Source of the DNA: Apostichopus japonicus
Taxonomy: Eukaryota; Echinodermata; Holothuroidea; Aspidochirotida; Stichopodidae
Direction of reading: 5' to 3'
DNA: 64,000 nt
NCBI RefSeq assembly: GCF_037975245.1
Contig: NC_092572.1
Coordinates: 14,572,269-14,636,268, forward strand
A model generated the notes under the pieces. That model was not told the origin of the DNA and ran no database searches. It saw only the letters and a list, made by a program, of their open reading frames with translations. Both the position numbers and the translations under genes were made by a program. Positions 46,395 through 58,457 of the stretch are shown one piece after another. Positions within the stretch are counted from its first letter, which is position 1, and each line of letters starts with the position of its first letter.

Positions 46395-49300
46395 ATGACA
46401 CGCGTACAACTGATTCTTTTACAAATCATTGTAGTTACCAATTTTGGTAAGTTGTTTAATGTTCGGGTTACTTCCCAGTACGGATTACTATCTGAAAAAA
46501 AATACATGCAAGTTCACAAGGATACTGTGTATGTACTATCGCTGTTATAAGTACATGCATATATCCAAGGTTTGAGGATTACCTAACACTTTGTTACAAC
46601 ATAAACGTCTCAGTGCATGAAAGGTTACCATGGCAGATTCAAGATATTACTTTAGTAAGGTATTCAATCTAAATTTGAAAGTTTGGATAGATGGTTAGTC
46701 ATAATTATTAAAAACAGTTAATTTGAAAAGGAACATGGTTTTGAGTGTTAGTACATTATTATAATGTATATTTTATTTTCGTGTAAGCCTTAAACATGTT
46801 ATGTTTAAATTAATCACAGGTCTATTGAAGCATGTTGGTGGTTTTCAACAGCCAGCGGTAGTGGTTAATCCTGGAGATTCAGCAGATATACTGTGTACAA
46901 CACAAGGTGATGGATACGCATACTTTTGGAGAAAGGGACCTTCGTTTAATGATAGTATTTATATTACATCTATTGTTCGTGGCCTTCATGATTCGATGTC
47001 AGAGAGGTTCTCAGTCTCTAGTGAAGGCATTCTCACGATAAGTAACATTACATCAGAAGATGAAGGAATTTACTTCTGCCGTCTTGTGTCCGATGACAAT
47101 GATTGCCATGGCCATGTGGACGTTTATGTTAATGGTAAGCTTTCAGTTCAAAATCGTCAAAGTAATCCGAACTATAGAAGCATTAGAAATGTTATATTTG
47201 CAAATGGTCATAAATTGCCATACTTTAACCAACTAAGTTTTACTGGGTTTCTTTCCCCACAGCGTGATTATAATTTAACATGCGAAAAGTTAATGGATTT
47301 AATCAAAATAAAGCCATCTAAATACCGTGAAACATATTATGCGAAATCGTTTGAATGCGTTTTTAAAATCCAGAGAACTCATTCGAGCTTATGCAACTAA
47401 TTGTTTAGTACCAGGCAGGTATAAGCAAATAGCTGTATTTTATACTATTTGCGTTTATTTTCATGTAAAATGATTATTACTTTTCTAGCAGATCTGACAA
47501 GAAAAGTCTTCCATCTTGTATATTGCAGTGAAACAGGACAAACATTCAGTTATGATTCAAGAATGCTCTCCAAGTAAAAGCTGTGTCTTATATATACTTC
47601 CCTATACCAAGACCATTATAACGTGTACGGCTAACGATGTTTCACCCTCTACGGAATTGACGTGGTTTAATGGCACGGAGGTAATATCAACAGCCTCGAC
47701 GAGAAGAAATAAAACAGAAAGAAACATTTCAAGTACAATTACAATCAACTACGAAATTCCAGTTTTTCTGACTTGTGAAGCAAGCGACCAGAGACTGTTA
47801 AACTTACGGACGGAATTAGCGAGTGTCTATTTGGAAAGTAAAGGTATGTGATGTAAGAATACTGTGGATTTTTAGTACCTAAATACAGCTTCATATCTGG
47901 CGTATAAATAGTTAATATTTATACAAGATATAAAGCACTGAAAGAACTTTCTTGTATTCAGGTGGCTCTTGGTTAAATGCAATAGCTGATAAACAGTACA
48001 AATTTTAATACATAATTTTAACTTATATGAAAACGTACCAAAATGTAAATGCAGAAGGAATATTTGTTTTCACTGCTTAGTATGTACATATAATTGTTAC
48101 TGTAAAGTCTTTTAAACAGGTCTGTATATTAGAAAACGTTATCGGAGATCGTATTACGCACAAAATCATGTTGTCTTGATAGAACCTGGCTCGTCCAAAT
48201 TTGCACAATTTTTCATTAATAGCAAAATTTTAGTAAAATGACTATCACAAAATTTGCGACACCAACGATATATGTACGTCGATTGATAATAAAAGTGCAA
48301 TGCTTTATAGAAACAGAGTTTTTTGGTATTTGTTGTTATTGTTTTAGGCAAAATTAAACACAATGCGATATAGAAGATCGAATTTATAATATTTGAGCAA
48401 CAATAACAATAAGCTGTCCCTTAATCACGCAGCCTCAGTCGCATCGAACACATCTGGTAAAGGGTGGATAGCATCAGTTATACTGGCAGTTCTTCTAGTG
48501 ATACTACTGACGATCTCTGGTATTTTTGTGAAAAGTAAGTGGTTACTAATGTCACATTTTACACATATTTACTAAATTTCTATTGACATCAGCTGCATAA
48601 CTGAGCCTAATTATATGTATTATACATATGCAGGACGCAACGTTTGTAAAATGTATATTTTGATATATTAATTTATATTTTGATATATACATTAATGTTC
48701 ATCATAATTTAATACGTATTATGTTCCATAATTACTATCATCTACACCACCACAACAAACATCGGACTGTTTCCTTGGATTGTAACTTCCGATCGTTAAT
48801 GCAACTTGTAAGCAGTACATGTGTTTTTCTTTTACTGATCTGACAGAAACTTCAAGGCAACTGAAGAAATATGAAAAGTAAGCTTTCCCGATTTATCTCT
48901 TGAAGTTTTCTCTTTCTTTGTTGTTAATGTATTGTCTTCAGGTTTGAACGCCAGTTAACAATTACAACCAAAAATATTTTAATTTGACCTTGGTACCTCA
49001 TTTACCGCTTACCTTGAATTTAGTTGTTTTCTGCTTCTATAAGAGAGATTATACAGTCTTATTTTAAATATGTTTTTTTTTTATTGCAATGCCATGGAAA
49101 ATGTATACATTACCATTATCGTCATGGATGAAAATTAATAATAACTGGCAGTGTACCCATCATGAGTGTCATTTCCACATTTCTTCTTCCGATTAGAAAA
49201 GATGCGGATGCAGAGGCGGATGCGGATGCGGATGAACATACAGAACTGATGGTAAATATTAAGCTGTACTTTTTATTTGTTTCTCACGGCAAATGTTAGC

Positions 49301-52300
49301 AATCCTATTTTAGTCATCTTTAAGTGAAACCTCGAAAGAAATCCTGCGATTATTTATTCTTTTGTTGAAGTAATATTTGAAAAACAAAGAGAATCACGTT
49401 AGTTGAAACAATTGAAAATAACCTCATTTTCTACCTCCAAAAATCAGGAACAGTAAGGGGGAAATATCAACCGGTTAAACATCTCTGGTACATTCAAACA
49501 AAACGCTTGCTACTGAAAGTGTTGTTTCAAAATGCAACTTCCTGCAAAAGTGTAAAGATAGAGAGCGGTTGCATTCTTTCACAAAGGAATGTGAACATAT
49601 AAGCCTAGGAAATCTACCTACAGCCGTGAATAGTTACTGGTATGATAATTGCTAAAACGCTAAAGCCAGATTTGGGCTTCATCATATATGGCACATTTGA
49701 ATGTAAAGAAGGTACTGTTCGCGTAACACAAGTAAATTAACCAAACTGTAGGTATATTAGTTTTGTTTATTGCGCCACCGATTTCACGTGATATTTTGGC
49801 TTCTTTCAGCCATTTGTTAATGTTTGGGGGGGGGGGGGGTAATGCATAGATTAATTGCATTGTTTAGGCGAGAAGAGACAAAAGGAACAATCAACGTGTG
49901 GGTAGCCTCTTCAAATGTATGGTTAAGTTACCGTTGTGTAAGATTGGTGCTGGTTATGGTGGGAATTCCTCTTGTGTTGGGAGTCCGAATTGCTTTGATA
50001 AGTAAATTGACAATTAACTTTATAATATTTTTTACTTTGATTCACTTTACATGTCAGTATGCGAATGATCTTGCACCTTTCTTCTCCCCTTTTTCATTTA
50101 TTTGCAGAAAAGTGTACAAAATTTGCAGGCGGAAGAGGAAGCAGCTCGTAAAACAATTCTTGATTTGAAGGTATTATTTAATGATATATTTCTTCCGTTG
50201 GGTGGATATACAACTTTACAACTCAGTATGTGAATGTTCTTGTTTTCATTTTGTTTTTATTTCTGTTGCTTACCTTTGCAGGAAAGAGTACGAAAGTTGC
50301 AAAAGAGAGAACGAGAAGCCCGTATGATAATTCTTGATGCCAAGGTATTATTTAATATTATTTTTGTGCGTGGATACTCAGCTTTAAGTATTAAATTAAA
50401 CTATTTATTCCGGCAGTTTACTTAAATTTCTTCAATACTGACTTTAAGATTTAGATTTAAAATAAACATACGTGCCGCACAAATTCATGATTGACGCAGA
50501 GATCATGAATCCAATTCTTTCTTTTAAAGACAGCATTGACAACAGTATAGGTGCTAAAGTGTTGCATAATATAGCCTACAGGATCTTAAGCTTACTATTA
50601 CTTTGTCTTCCTGTCAACAATTTTGAAACTATTGTTATGAAATTCTCCCATGGCTTTCAAAAGAAGCGGTACAAATGGTCCGTCAGAAATAGAACCTCAT
50701 CTAATTCTTAATGTTCCTCTCTTACATTGATATATTGCAGAATCCGATGAGGTTTCTTGTAGTAGACGAGTCCGACGTACAAGAATTCAAACCAAAGGTA
50801 CTTTGTTCAAACATTTCTTCAGATGTAAATGGATTCTTTTACAACTTTGCGGTTAACGAAAACATTTGGCACTAAATGATTACATAATCTACGTTGGGAA
50901 ATAGTCTGTGAAAACCACAGTAGTACAACTTGTGAATGATTACTACATGTGAATGAGTTCCGTCCGCGTTGGTGTTCCTGATAATTCACAAACAATTTTT
51001 CCAATGGTGAGACAAACTTCTAAATGAACGTTCGGATCTTGATGAATTCTTGAATTCCCATAATTATAGCCAGGGAATCGCTCATTTCAGTTGTATTATA
51101 ATTGGACAAATCAAATACAGTTCTTAAATTGTGACATCCCAGAAGGACCATTTCAAATTTAACTTACATCGTGAAGCAAAAAAGGGCTTACCTTGCAGAA
51201 TAATAAGTCACCTTTAAATAACCATCTAAATTTCAAGTTTCAAAAGTATTGTGAGACAATTTTGTGAGGCATTGTTGATTTTCCACTATACTAGACACCG
51301 AAATTTTCTTTACAACCATTACTATGTCGTTTGGTAAAATGGGCTTCCTTTTCATTTTCTGGTTCTCCTATTTGCATGGGAATGTAATGCCTTAAATTAA
51401 ACAAGTTTGTTAAATATGAAAGCTGTTAGACCATACTTAAGAAACAGATTTTGGAAAGGTGAAGCCTTATGTCTACGGTGTAAGTTGCAGCTAGGGCAAT
51501 TTGTCCTAACGTGTAGCACTTCAAGGTTAGTTACTACAAATACTTAAAACCGATATGAAAGGTTTTGTTTCCGCGTTTTGAGAAAAGTACTTTGTTTTAT
51601 CAAAGAAGGTTCGTTAACTGGACTAGAAGACTTTCAAATAAATATTTTTCTAGTATATGCGTATCATGCATGTGTTACTGCAATTACTTCTAGGTGTGTG
51701 GGATACGAAAATGGGAGCTTTGTTTCAAATTCCTAAACAAATTGCTGCTTATCTTAGTTAAAGCATTAATTGAAGAAAAGATATGGACTGTTTAAATTTT
51801 ATCATTTGCAACATCATTTATGAGTAACACTTATTTGAAGACATTGATTGTCAAATTGATAAGTACAGTTGTGTTTTCATGTAATATCTTTTTTGCACCA
51901 GAATATGTTAATTGTTGTTCCAAGTTCCGAATTTATCAATAGAGGATGAAATATATGATCTTACCAAGGAACATTGGCCTAGTTGTGGAGGAACAACTGA
52001 TAGGAGAATTTGTTACTGTGTATTTTTTCTTATGTAATGAAAAACAACCATGAATGTAGTACAGAACACGTTAACTGTTTTCTCAGGTCCCAACTGTATA
52101 AATAAAGGATGAAATATTTGATCTTACTAAGGAATTGGCCTAGTTGCGGAGGAACAACTGATAGAAGAAGTTGTTATTGTATATGTTTTCTTATGTAATG
52201 AAACACAACCATGAATGTATAGTACGTTAAAACAGTCACGGAACCTTCGTGTCCAACTGCATTGTCTTATCTTTATACAGAACAACGAATTGAAAACAAT

Positions 52301-55300
52301 GCTCTGTCCTAATAAAAGTAAATCGGAAGTACTTTATGCTGCTGTGACTGATTTGATTGAGGTATGTAACCCGGAAGCTCGAACCATTCGCAAGTTAGTC
52401 AAATGTTGTTAGTTTAAACGACTCTACAAATACACAGTTTCATCAGGAATCCACCTAAAACCTTTCGACAGCAAGGGTTCTTCGATACATATCAGTAGAG
52501 TGTTTGATTCTGGTTAATGTAGTTAGCTTACATTGTCCCACGTATGCTAATTTCATGTGTGCGAAATGTTGGTATATGAATTATTTATTTATTTATTTCA
52601 TCATTTTTTTGATAAATGTGTGCTACATTGTTACAGAATGTGATGGACGGTGGCAAGTCTTGTATCTTATCGTACGGTTTGAACAGTGAAGAGCAACAAT
52701 TAACGCTATATGGATCTAATAAGGACAAAACAGAGGGTTTACTATTTCAATCTGTTCGTTTGCTCTTTATGAGAGCAGCAGAAATGCGGTCCATGGATTT
52801 CAAGGTAAGGTGACAAAGTTTCTCTTTGTACATTACGTACATTATTATGTCCATTATCACTTGCATCAAATCATGAACTCTTTTAACGTCTGACAGGCTG
52901 TTGAACCTTTCTCATTATCAATCACGTTAAACAGATTGGTTCCATGTCATATTTCGACTTTTAGGACCATAACAAATATCTTGAAGTGTTATATATGTAG
53001 TATCTACGATATTTGTGTGTAGTTAACCTTATGATCTGTGATCGAAGATATTTAATTCTTAATATTTAAATCTTAATCTTTCAATCACTTTCTGGTTTTC
53101 ATAAGACTCTATTAAAAGGAGATTAATGCAACGTGGACAAAGAAAACTTGGTCAACACCATATGAACACTAACTCGTCGTCTACTTTCGTCTAACTTTTG
53201 CTAAAATATGTGCTTCATTAAAATTCTTTCCATGATTAGGTTAAAATAAAAGGCGTCTTTGTGAGATTCGTGAAAGGAGGCGTTGTCAATGCTGGACCCA
53301 GTGATACTCAGGTGGTAAAAAAAGAAATTGCTACAGTTCCACTTAAAGATGAAGATGAGGTAAGTATGCCGTGACGTGATTTCTCGGATTTGTAGTCATA
53401 TGTACTTTACACCAACGTAACATTCAATGATTCACGTACATTCACACAATGGGTTACGATATGTATACATATATATAATCATGAAGGTGTATTTACATTT
53501 TGTTTGTTACTTCTTCTTTTTGATTCTCTCATTTCTCTTCGTTTTATGCAGGTGAAGAAACTCTTAACACAACATACAAATACTACAGATAACAGTCTAG
53601 TACGACTGTTTGTTGAGGAAACCAAAAATAACTTGCATGTTGAATTAGGTAAATCGGTTAAAATGGTCAACTTAATATCTTCTAATGTCAATTATATATA
53701 TGTCATACTGAAAATATCAGAAAAGTTAAAGTCCTCATCATGGATTCCGTTAAATGATACACAAAAACCCATTTGTATTAGTTCACACTAACTTACCTGT
53801 AAGGTTATTGTTCTGTTTCTTTCTCAAAGGAAATATTTCTTTTGCAACCACAAATACATTGGACATGGCTATGAAATGCTTGCGGATAACAAACGATGAC
53901 TCTTCATTTACCAATCATATTGCTGACATTTTTTATGAAGAAAACTGCAAATGGTAATTCATAAGTTTGAGATTTATGCCTTGGAGGCGTTTGCGATTGG
54001 TCATTTCTTCTGAGTCTTTACAACTATTTTTAATTATAAGATATTACGTTCAATGTTGAATTATCCTCTATATCCCATATCGATACCTGTAGGGATCATT
54101 TTTTAAAGTAGTACTGTAACCTGCATTTAGCTTTAAGAATGGTAATGTGAAGGACTTTATAACAATGTCACAACCGGCTATCAGCTATTTAAAACTCCGC
54201 ATAGGTTTTCCAGAATGCTTGGTCTGTCAGCCAGTGTAGTTAGAGAAATACGACGATACATCCGTGTGCAACATACATGTTACCTGTAAAAATGCTAACT
54301 CGGACCTACGATTAATATTAATTTGCTGTGCATGTCTCCTATTGCGACAATTGTGACGATTCAGTTTAAATACGATATATCCTACTACGTTAAGCACATA
54401 TGTATACATTAGTGAAAAGCCGAATGACTCAATATTTGTACTTTACAATTTTCGTCGTGTGGCTCTTCAATTAAGAGTTTAATAACTTGGTTTAGATTTC
54501 TGGACTTGGAAGACCAATTCAGTCAACTTGGAAAAATCATTCAGATATCAATTAGATGAAAACGTAAAATCTTACTATAGCCTGTCAATCCTTGAAAATG
54601 TAATGTCCCAGATTCAATATTAAACAGTCTATTATAGCACTGCCCATCTCATAACCAAGGAGAGGTTATGTTTTTGAGGTCCACGTATTTGGTCTAAAAC
54701 GCATGTAAAATTGGCCTTGTTGTTTTGATTGGCATGGGTGTGGCTGTACAGAGCTTAACGCCGAATATAACATCACGTTGTGGGTTATTAGACACTGAGT
54801 GGTGTTCAATCGATGCAAAACCCTTATTTCAATAGTTCATTTTATTGCTTGCGTTTATTTCCATAGCGCAATAATTGCCCATCTGCACGAACAGAATAAA
54901 GAAGATTACAAGAAGGCAATAAAGCTAGCCAAGTCGGTAAGGTTTCTTCAGCTGATTGTTTTAATTTATACGTTAAATATTCATAAAATGATGTTGTCAA
55001 CAGTTTGCAGGTGCATATATGAGTATTGTTGATGTTGTAAGGAACAATGTCATTAACAGTTGCGAGAACAACATAATGTTGTAAATTTCGAGGTAGTACA
55101 ATGGTTATTTATATCCTGTAACATTGTCATGATTTCTCGGTAGTTATGTATTCGCAACATCATCTGCATTTTCCACCTTCACGTAACTTTAAATTAAGAA
55201 TTGTTTTCGCACCAACCTCTAATGTAACAGTGTAACTGTTATTCACAACAACTATTTTTTTTTAACATTACGCAGGTGATGAATGAAAATCCGGCCAAAA

Positions 55301-55305
55301 CTTGA
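46395..55305 (+). CDS. Ig receptor fused to a kinesin-14-like pseudomotor (19 exons, 656 aa)
   Basis: Exons: signal 46,395-46,446; Ig1 46,820-47,134; Ig2 47,529-47,843; transmembrane 48,433-48,534; cytoplasmic 48,847-48,877 and 49,197-49,251; coiled coil 50,108-50,170 and 50,282-50,344; motor 50,741-50,797, 52,281-52,361, 52,637-52,804, 53,240-53,359, 53,552-53,648, 53,830-53,953, 54,131-54,204, 54,496-54,599, 54,752-54,801, 54,867-54,936, 55,276-55,305 (TGA). Every junction keeps phase; the sum is 657 codons. Ig1 has DILCTT and DEGIYFC; a hydrophobic helix follows (SVILAVLLVILLTI). After an Asp/Ala stretch and heptad-like exons comes a ~324-residue domain aligning with kinesin-14: EVLYAAVTDLIENVMDGG (helix before P-loop), ILSYG (FAYG), TLYG (TMEG), GLLFQSVRLLF, NDDSSFTNH (NxxSSRSH), YYSLSILEN (INKSLSALG) and KKAIKLAKSV (SLKFAERV). 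P-loop, switch I and switch II are all broken, so no ATPase is expected. Least certain: donor GTTTTC at 54,205 and exons 54,131-54,801. Confidence 0.8.
50045..50344 (+). repeat. Duplicated 63-nt coiled-coil exon with flanking intron
   Basis: Exons 50,108-50,170 and 50,282-50,344 are both exactly 63 nt, phase 0, and encode related heptad-like segments (KSVQNLQAEEEAARKTILDLK split here as KSVQNLQAEEE and AARKTILDLK; second copy ERVRKLQKRERE and ARMIILDAK). Both begin after a TTTGCAG or TTGCAG acceptor and end before GTATTA. The preceding introns share CTCAGTATG/CAGTATG and AATG-TCTTG phrases. This is an internal exon duplication that lengthens the coiled coil by 21 residues. Confidence 0.85.
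51940..52212. repeat. ~130-bp direct repeat inside a motor-domain intron
   Basis: About 51,945-52,065 and 52,085-52,205 align closely: AGGATGAAATAT, TGATCTTAC, TTGGCCTAGTTG, GGAGGAACAACTGATAG and TTCTTATGTAATGAAA recur in order. Both units are interrupted by stops in at least two frames. It lies where a normal kinesin motor would have one more segment, so a decayed exon is possible but not shown. Confidence 0.85.
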
Positions 55306-57199
55306 TCAAGATATACGCTAACGGTTATTACCTTGTTATCATCGAGCACAGTTCAGTTTAATCAGATCTTTTGCAAGATACATCGAATAGCAAAACAGAA
55401 TTATCGGAAGGACCCTCCCACAGTTGACGTTAAGTCGGATCTCAGAAAGACGAGAAAGTCACGAAACTACACAACAGTAGACTCCCAACTAAACTTTCTT
55501 GACGTCGATTATAGTTTTTCAAGCACTTTTTAGTTAACTAAGAGATTTACAGGTGCTGGAAAATTCATTTCGACCATGTGGTGGCTTCCTCGAAGTACTT
55601 TTCACTTGTGTGTGTGTGTGTGTATACCATTTTTCAGTCGCTGATACGACTCGGGGGTATATGAGAGCGATCTTTATGGTTGTGTAACAAACATGTGGAC
55701 ATCAATTTACAGAAATTAAAAGGCAGCTTATAAGAATTTTACATAAATTTTAAATACAGCTTAGAAAATTGTACAAGATAATTTTAAATACAAGAAAATG
55801 TTACATAAATATAATTCTTCGATATCGATAATGTTGTTATTCATCTGTGTTATCATTTTCTGTTTGCGTCAATCACGAGTAAACATGAAATATCTGAAAA
55901 TAGTCTCCACAAAATAATAATAATAATAAATAACAATAAATAAGTTCTTAATAGAGCGCCTGATACCAAAAGGCCTCTAGGTGCTTTATAAAACCTAAAA
56001 CAAATAGAAACAAAAAGGCAGAGAAATCAAAGGAATGAAAAGTCTAGAAAACACACAAACGAAACTTAAACAGTATGTAAAATACGAACACAAAAATCTT
56101 AAAACACCAGAAGACGATAAAACAGACCGAAACCTATAAAAACAAAACAAAGCAAAGATAAAAGCGTGGTTTTTGAGACCTTGCAACTTGCGACTACACC
56201 TTATTGTGTTTTAGGGGCTAAATTAAGATCTTGTAATAAACAGTTTCTTAAAAAAGTTCATTTTAATTGAGTGTGCGGACAGACGATGCAGCACTTTCAA
56301 GAGATGTTTCACTGAAAGTATATGTAATATCTTCAGGTTAGCTAAGAGGAACGTTAATACATTCTACACTTTAACATGATAACATTGTGTCCCAGCTACC
56401 AGCTGAGCCCAACTTGTCTGTCTGTGAAGACACAGTTTTGTAAATATAGTATTCAGACGTTTCGACATTTATTTTCGTGCCTACATCCCGTTAGACTTTC
56501 AATTCCCGTGTAAGGTTAGAGGCCTTTACAGATTAATACATGTATTATACGTGTGTTTGTCTTATACTGCTACGGATTTTAGTCAACCTTCATGGTTTCC
56601 ATAGCAAAAAGCGCGTACAATACAGCTGTAACTGTTGGTTACAACAGGTGACCAGCGTAAACACACTTCTGCAAGGCAATTCATTGCACCAGTGATTTTC
56701 TTGTGAATAAATACTAAAACGTAACCACATAGTTGAAGCGTGAATAATATAGTATAAATCTTTATATGACCTTCAATCAAAAAGAAAATACTAACGCCTT
56801 TAAACAATTACCGTTAAGACAATCATATAGAGTAACAACAAAGGAAATATCCAAGGTTATAAGGCAATTATCAGTGGTGTGACTTTTGTAAAATAAGAAA
56901 GCTTTGATGAAACGTATAAATTCAGTTTGAGTTTGAGTGCATATTTGTAAGAAAAATCAAGCTGTCGGCATATTCATTCCACATGAATACGTATAGTTAA
57001 TCTCATTCCAATATGGACGTTCACGAATATCGGCGTGAAGGAAGTTATAACTATTGTTTCAATCAGTTTATTCAATGTGGACATAGTTCAACTTTGTTTC
57101 GTCTTATAAAGAGTTTAAGCTGTGATGTATTTCATCTAGTGCTTAATATGTTGATCTATATGTGACTTTCAAGTCCAGTTTTTTTTAAATCGAAGTAGC
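55306..57199. other. Intergenic region
   Basis: 3' flank of the Ig-kinesin gene and 5' flank of the sulfotransferase. It contains a short (TG)n run at about 55,608-55,623 and a phrase at 55,955-55,995 resembling a dispersed repeat end (AGAGCGCCTGATACCAAAAG). No coding exon is supportable. Confidence 0.5.
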
Positions 57200-58290
57200 A
57201 TGACTAGTTGTTACTTTAAGCGGAATGTTTCACAGAAACATGTCTTCACAGGTCTGATAGTATTTTTGTTGACAACGCTCGCCATTACAGTCTTCGTATT
57301 TGACAGTGAAATCAAGACTACATTTCAAATAAAGACAACTGTAAAAGTGGTAGCCAATCAACAAACAATGCCTTTACATATTGCCGAAGAGAAGATTGCC
57401 TTAACAGACGCTTTTAGGAGAGAGATGGAATGGGCTGTTAAACCAGGTAAATTAATATGCTATTATGTCCCTACTTGCTAAAGTTCGGTTCTTAGAAAAT
57501 AAGGTATCTAGGTAACCTGAATGCTTTGTTTGGGCTTATTATGAATTTGATATGTTTTAAGATCAAGTTGGTACCATACGTTTGTATCAATGGGGCAGCT
57601 TAGAAATGTTATAGGCTAATTTTTGAAGTTTAGGCTTAAATGGGAAGTAATCACGGTATATATTTCATTTCTGGAAACAATCTAAATATGAATGTAAGCA
57701 AATTTATATAAGTATTATGCAACTTGACAAACTAAACGTAAACATAATTATGTATAAGCCCAATGAATACATTTCATATATGTGCAATGTGTAGTAAGAT
57801 TACCAACATTTGAAGAAGAAAAAATGCCAGGTTGGGTAAAACCCGTAAAGCAAGAGTATTATAAACATTACGACATGTTTTGTTAATATTTTAATTCTAG
57901 TTTACTAGACTATTCTTCGTTTATCTGTAATTTATATTAATCTGTTTTTTTTATTCACTTTATGATCAGGACTTCTCTTGGTATGATTATACGAGGTATG
58001 AGGCAATGGCGAGGAATAGTAGGGTATTGGATGAGCAAACCGTCTCCAAAATACAGATAGACGAGGAGTAGTCTAGTAACATTAATAGATAAGGGGTGTA
58101 GTACATACAGCATGAAGATTGCTCCATTAAATTTGTCATCGCTTATTCATGTTAAACACGAGTTTTTTAATTCACGGAAACTTATATTGATTGCAACTTT
58201 TGTCTTTAATATTTAACAGAGTACGATTTTATCAAAGAAGCAAACGCCTTGGGGAAGATTAGGCACGGAGAGGTGAGGGATCAACAATAA

Positions 58291-58383
<93 letters not shown>

Positions 58384-58419
58384 GTATATAAATATATATA
58401 TATATATATATAATATATA

Positions 58420-58457
<38 letters not shown>

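Noticed and set aside
54205-54235. Alternative end of motor exon 15 with a donor at 54,236, skipping the exons at 54,496 and 54,752
   Set aside because: It also keeps frame but removes the segment matching the kinesin INKSLSALG region, which is open and correctly phased in the two skipped exons. Kept only as an alternative.
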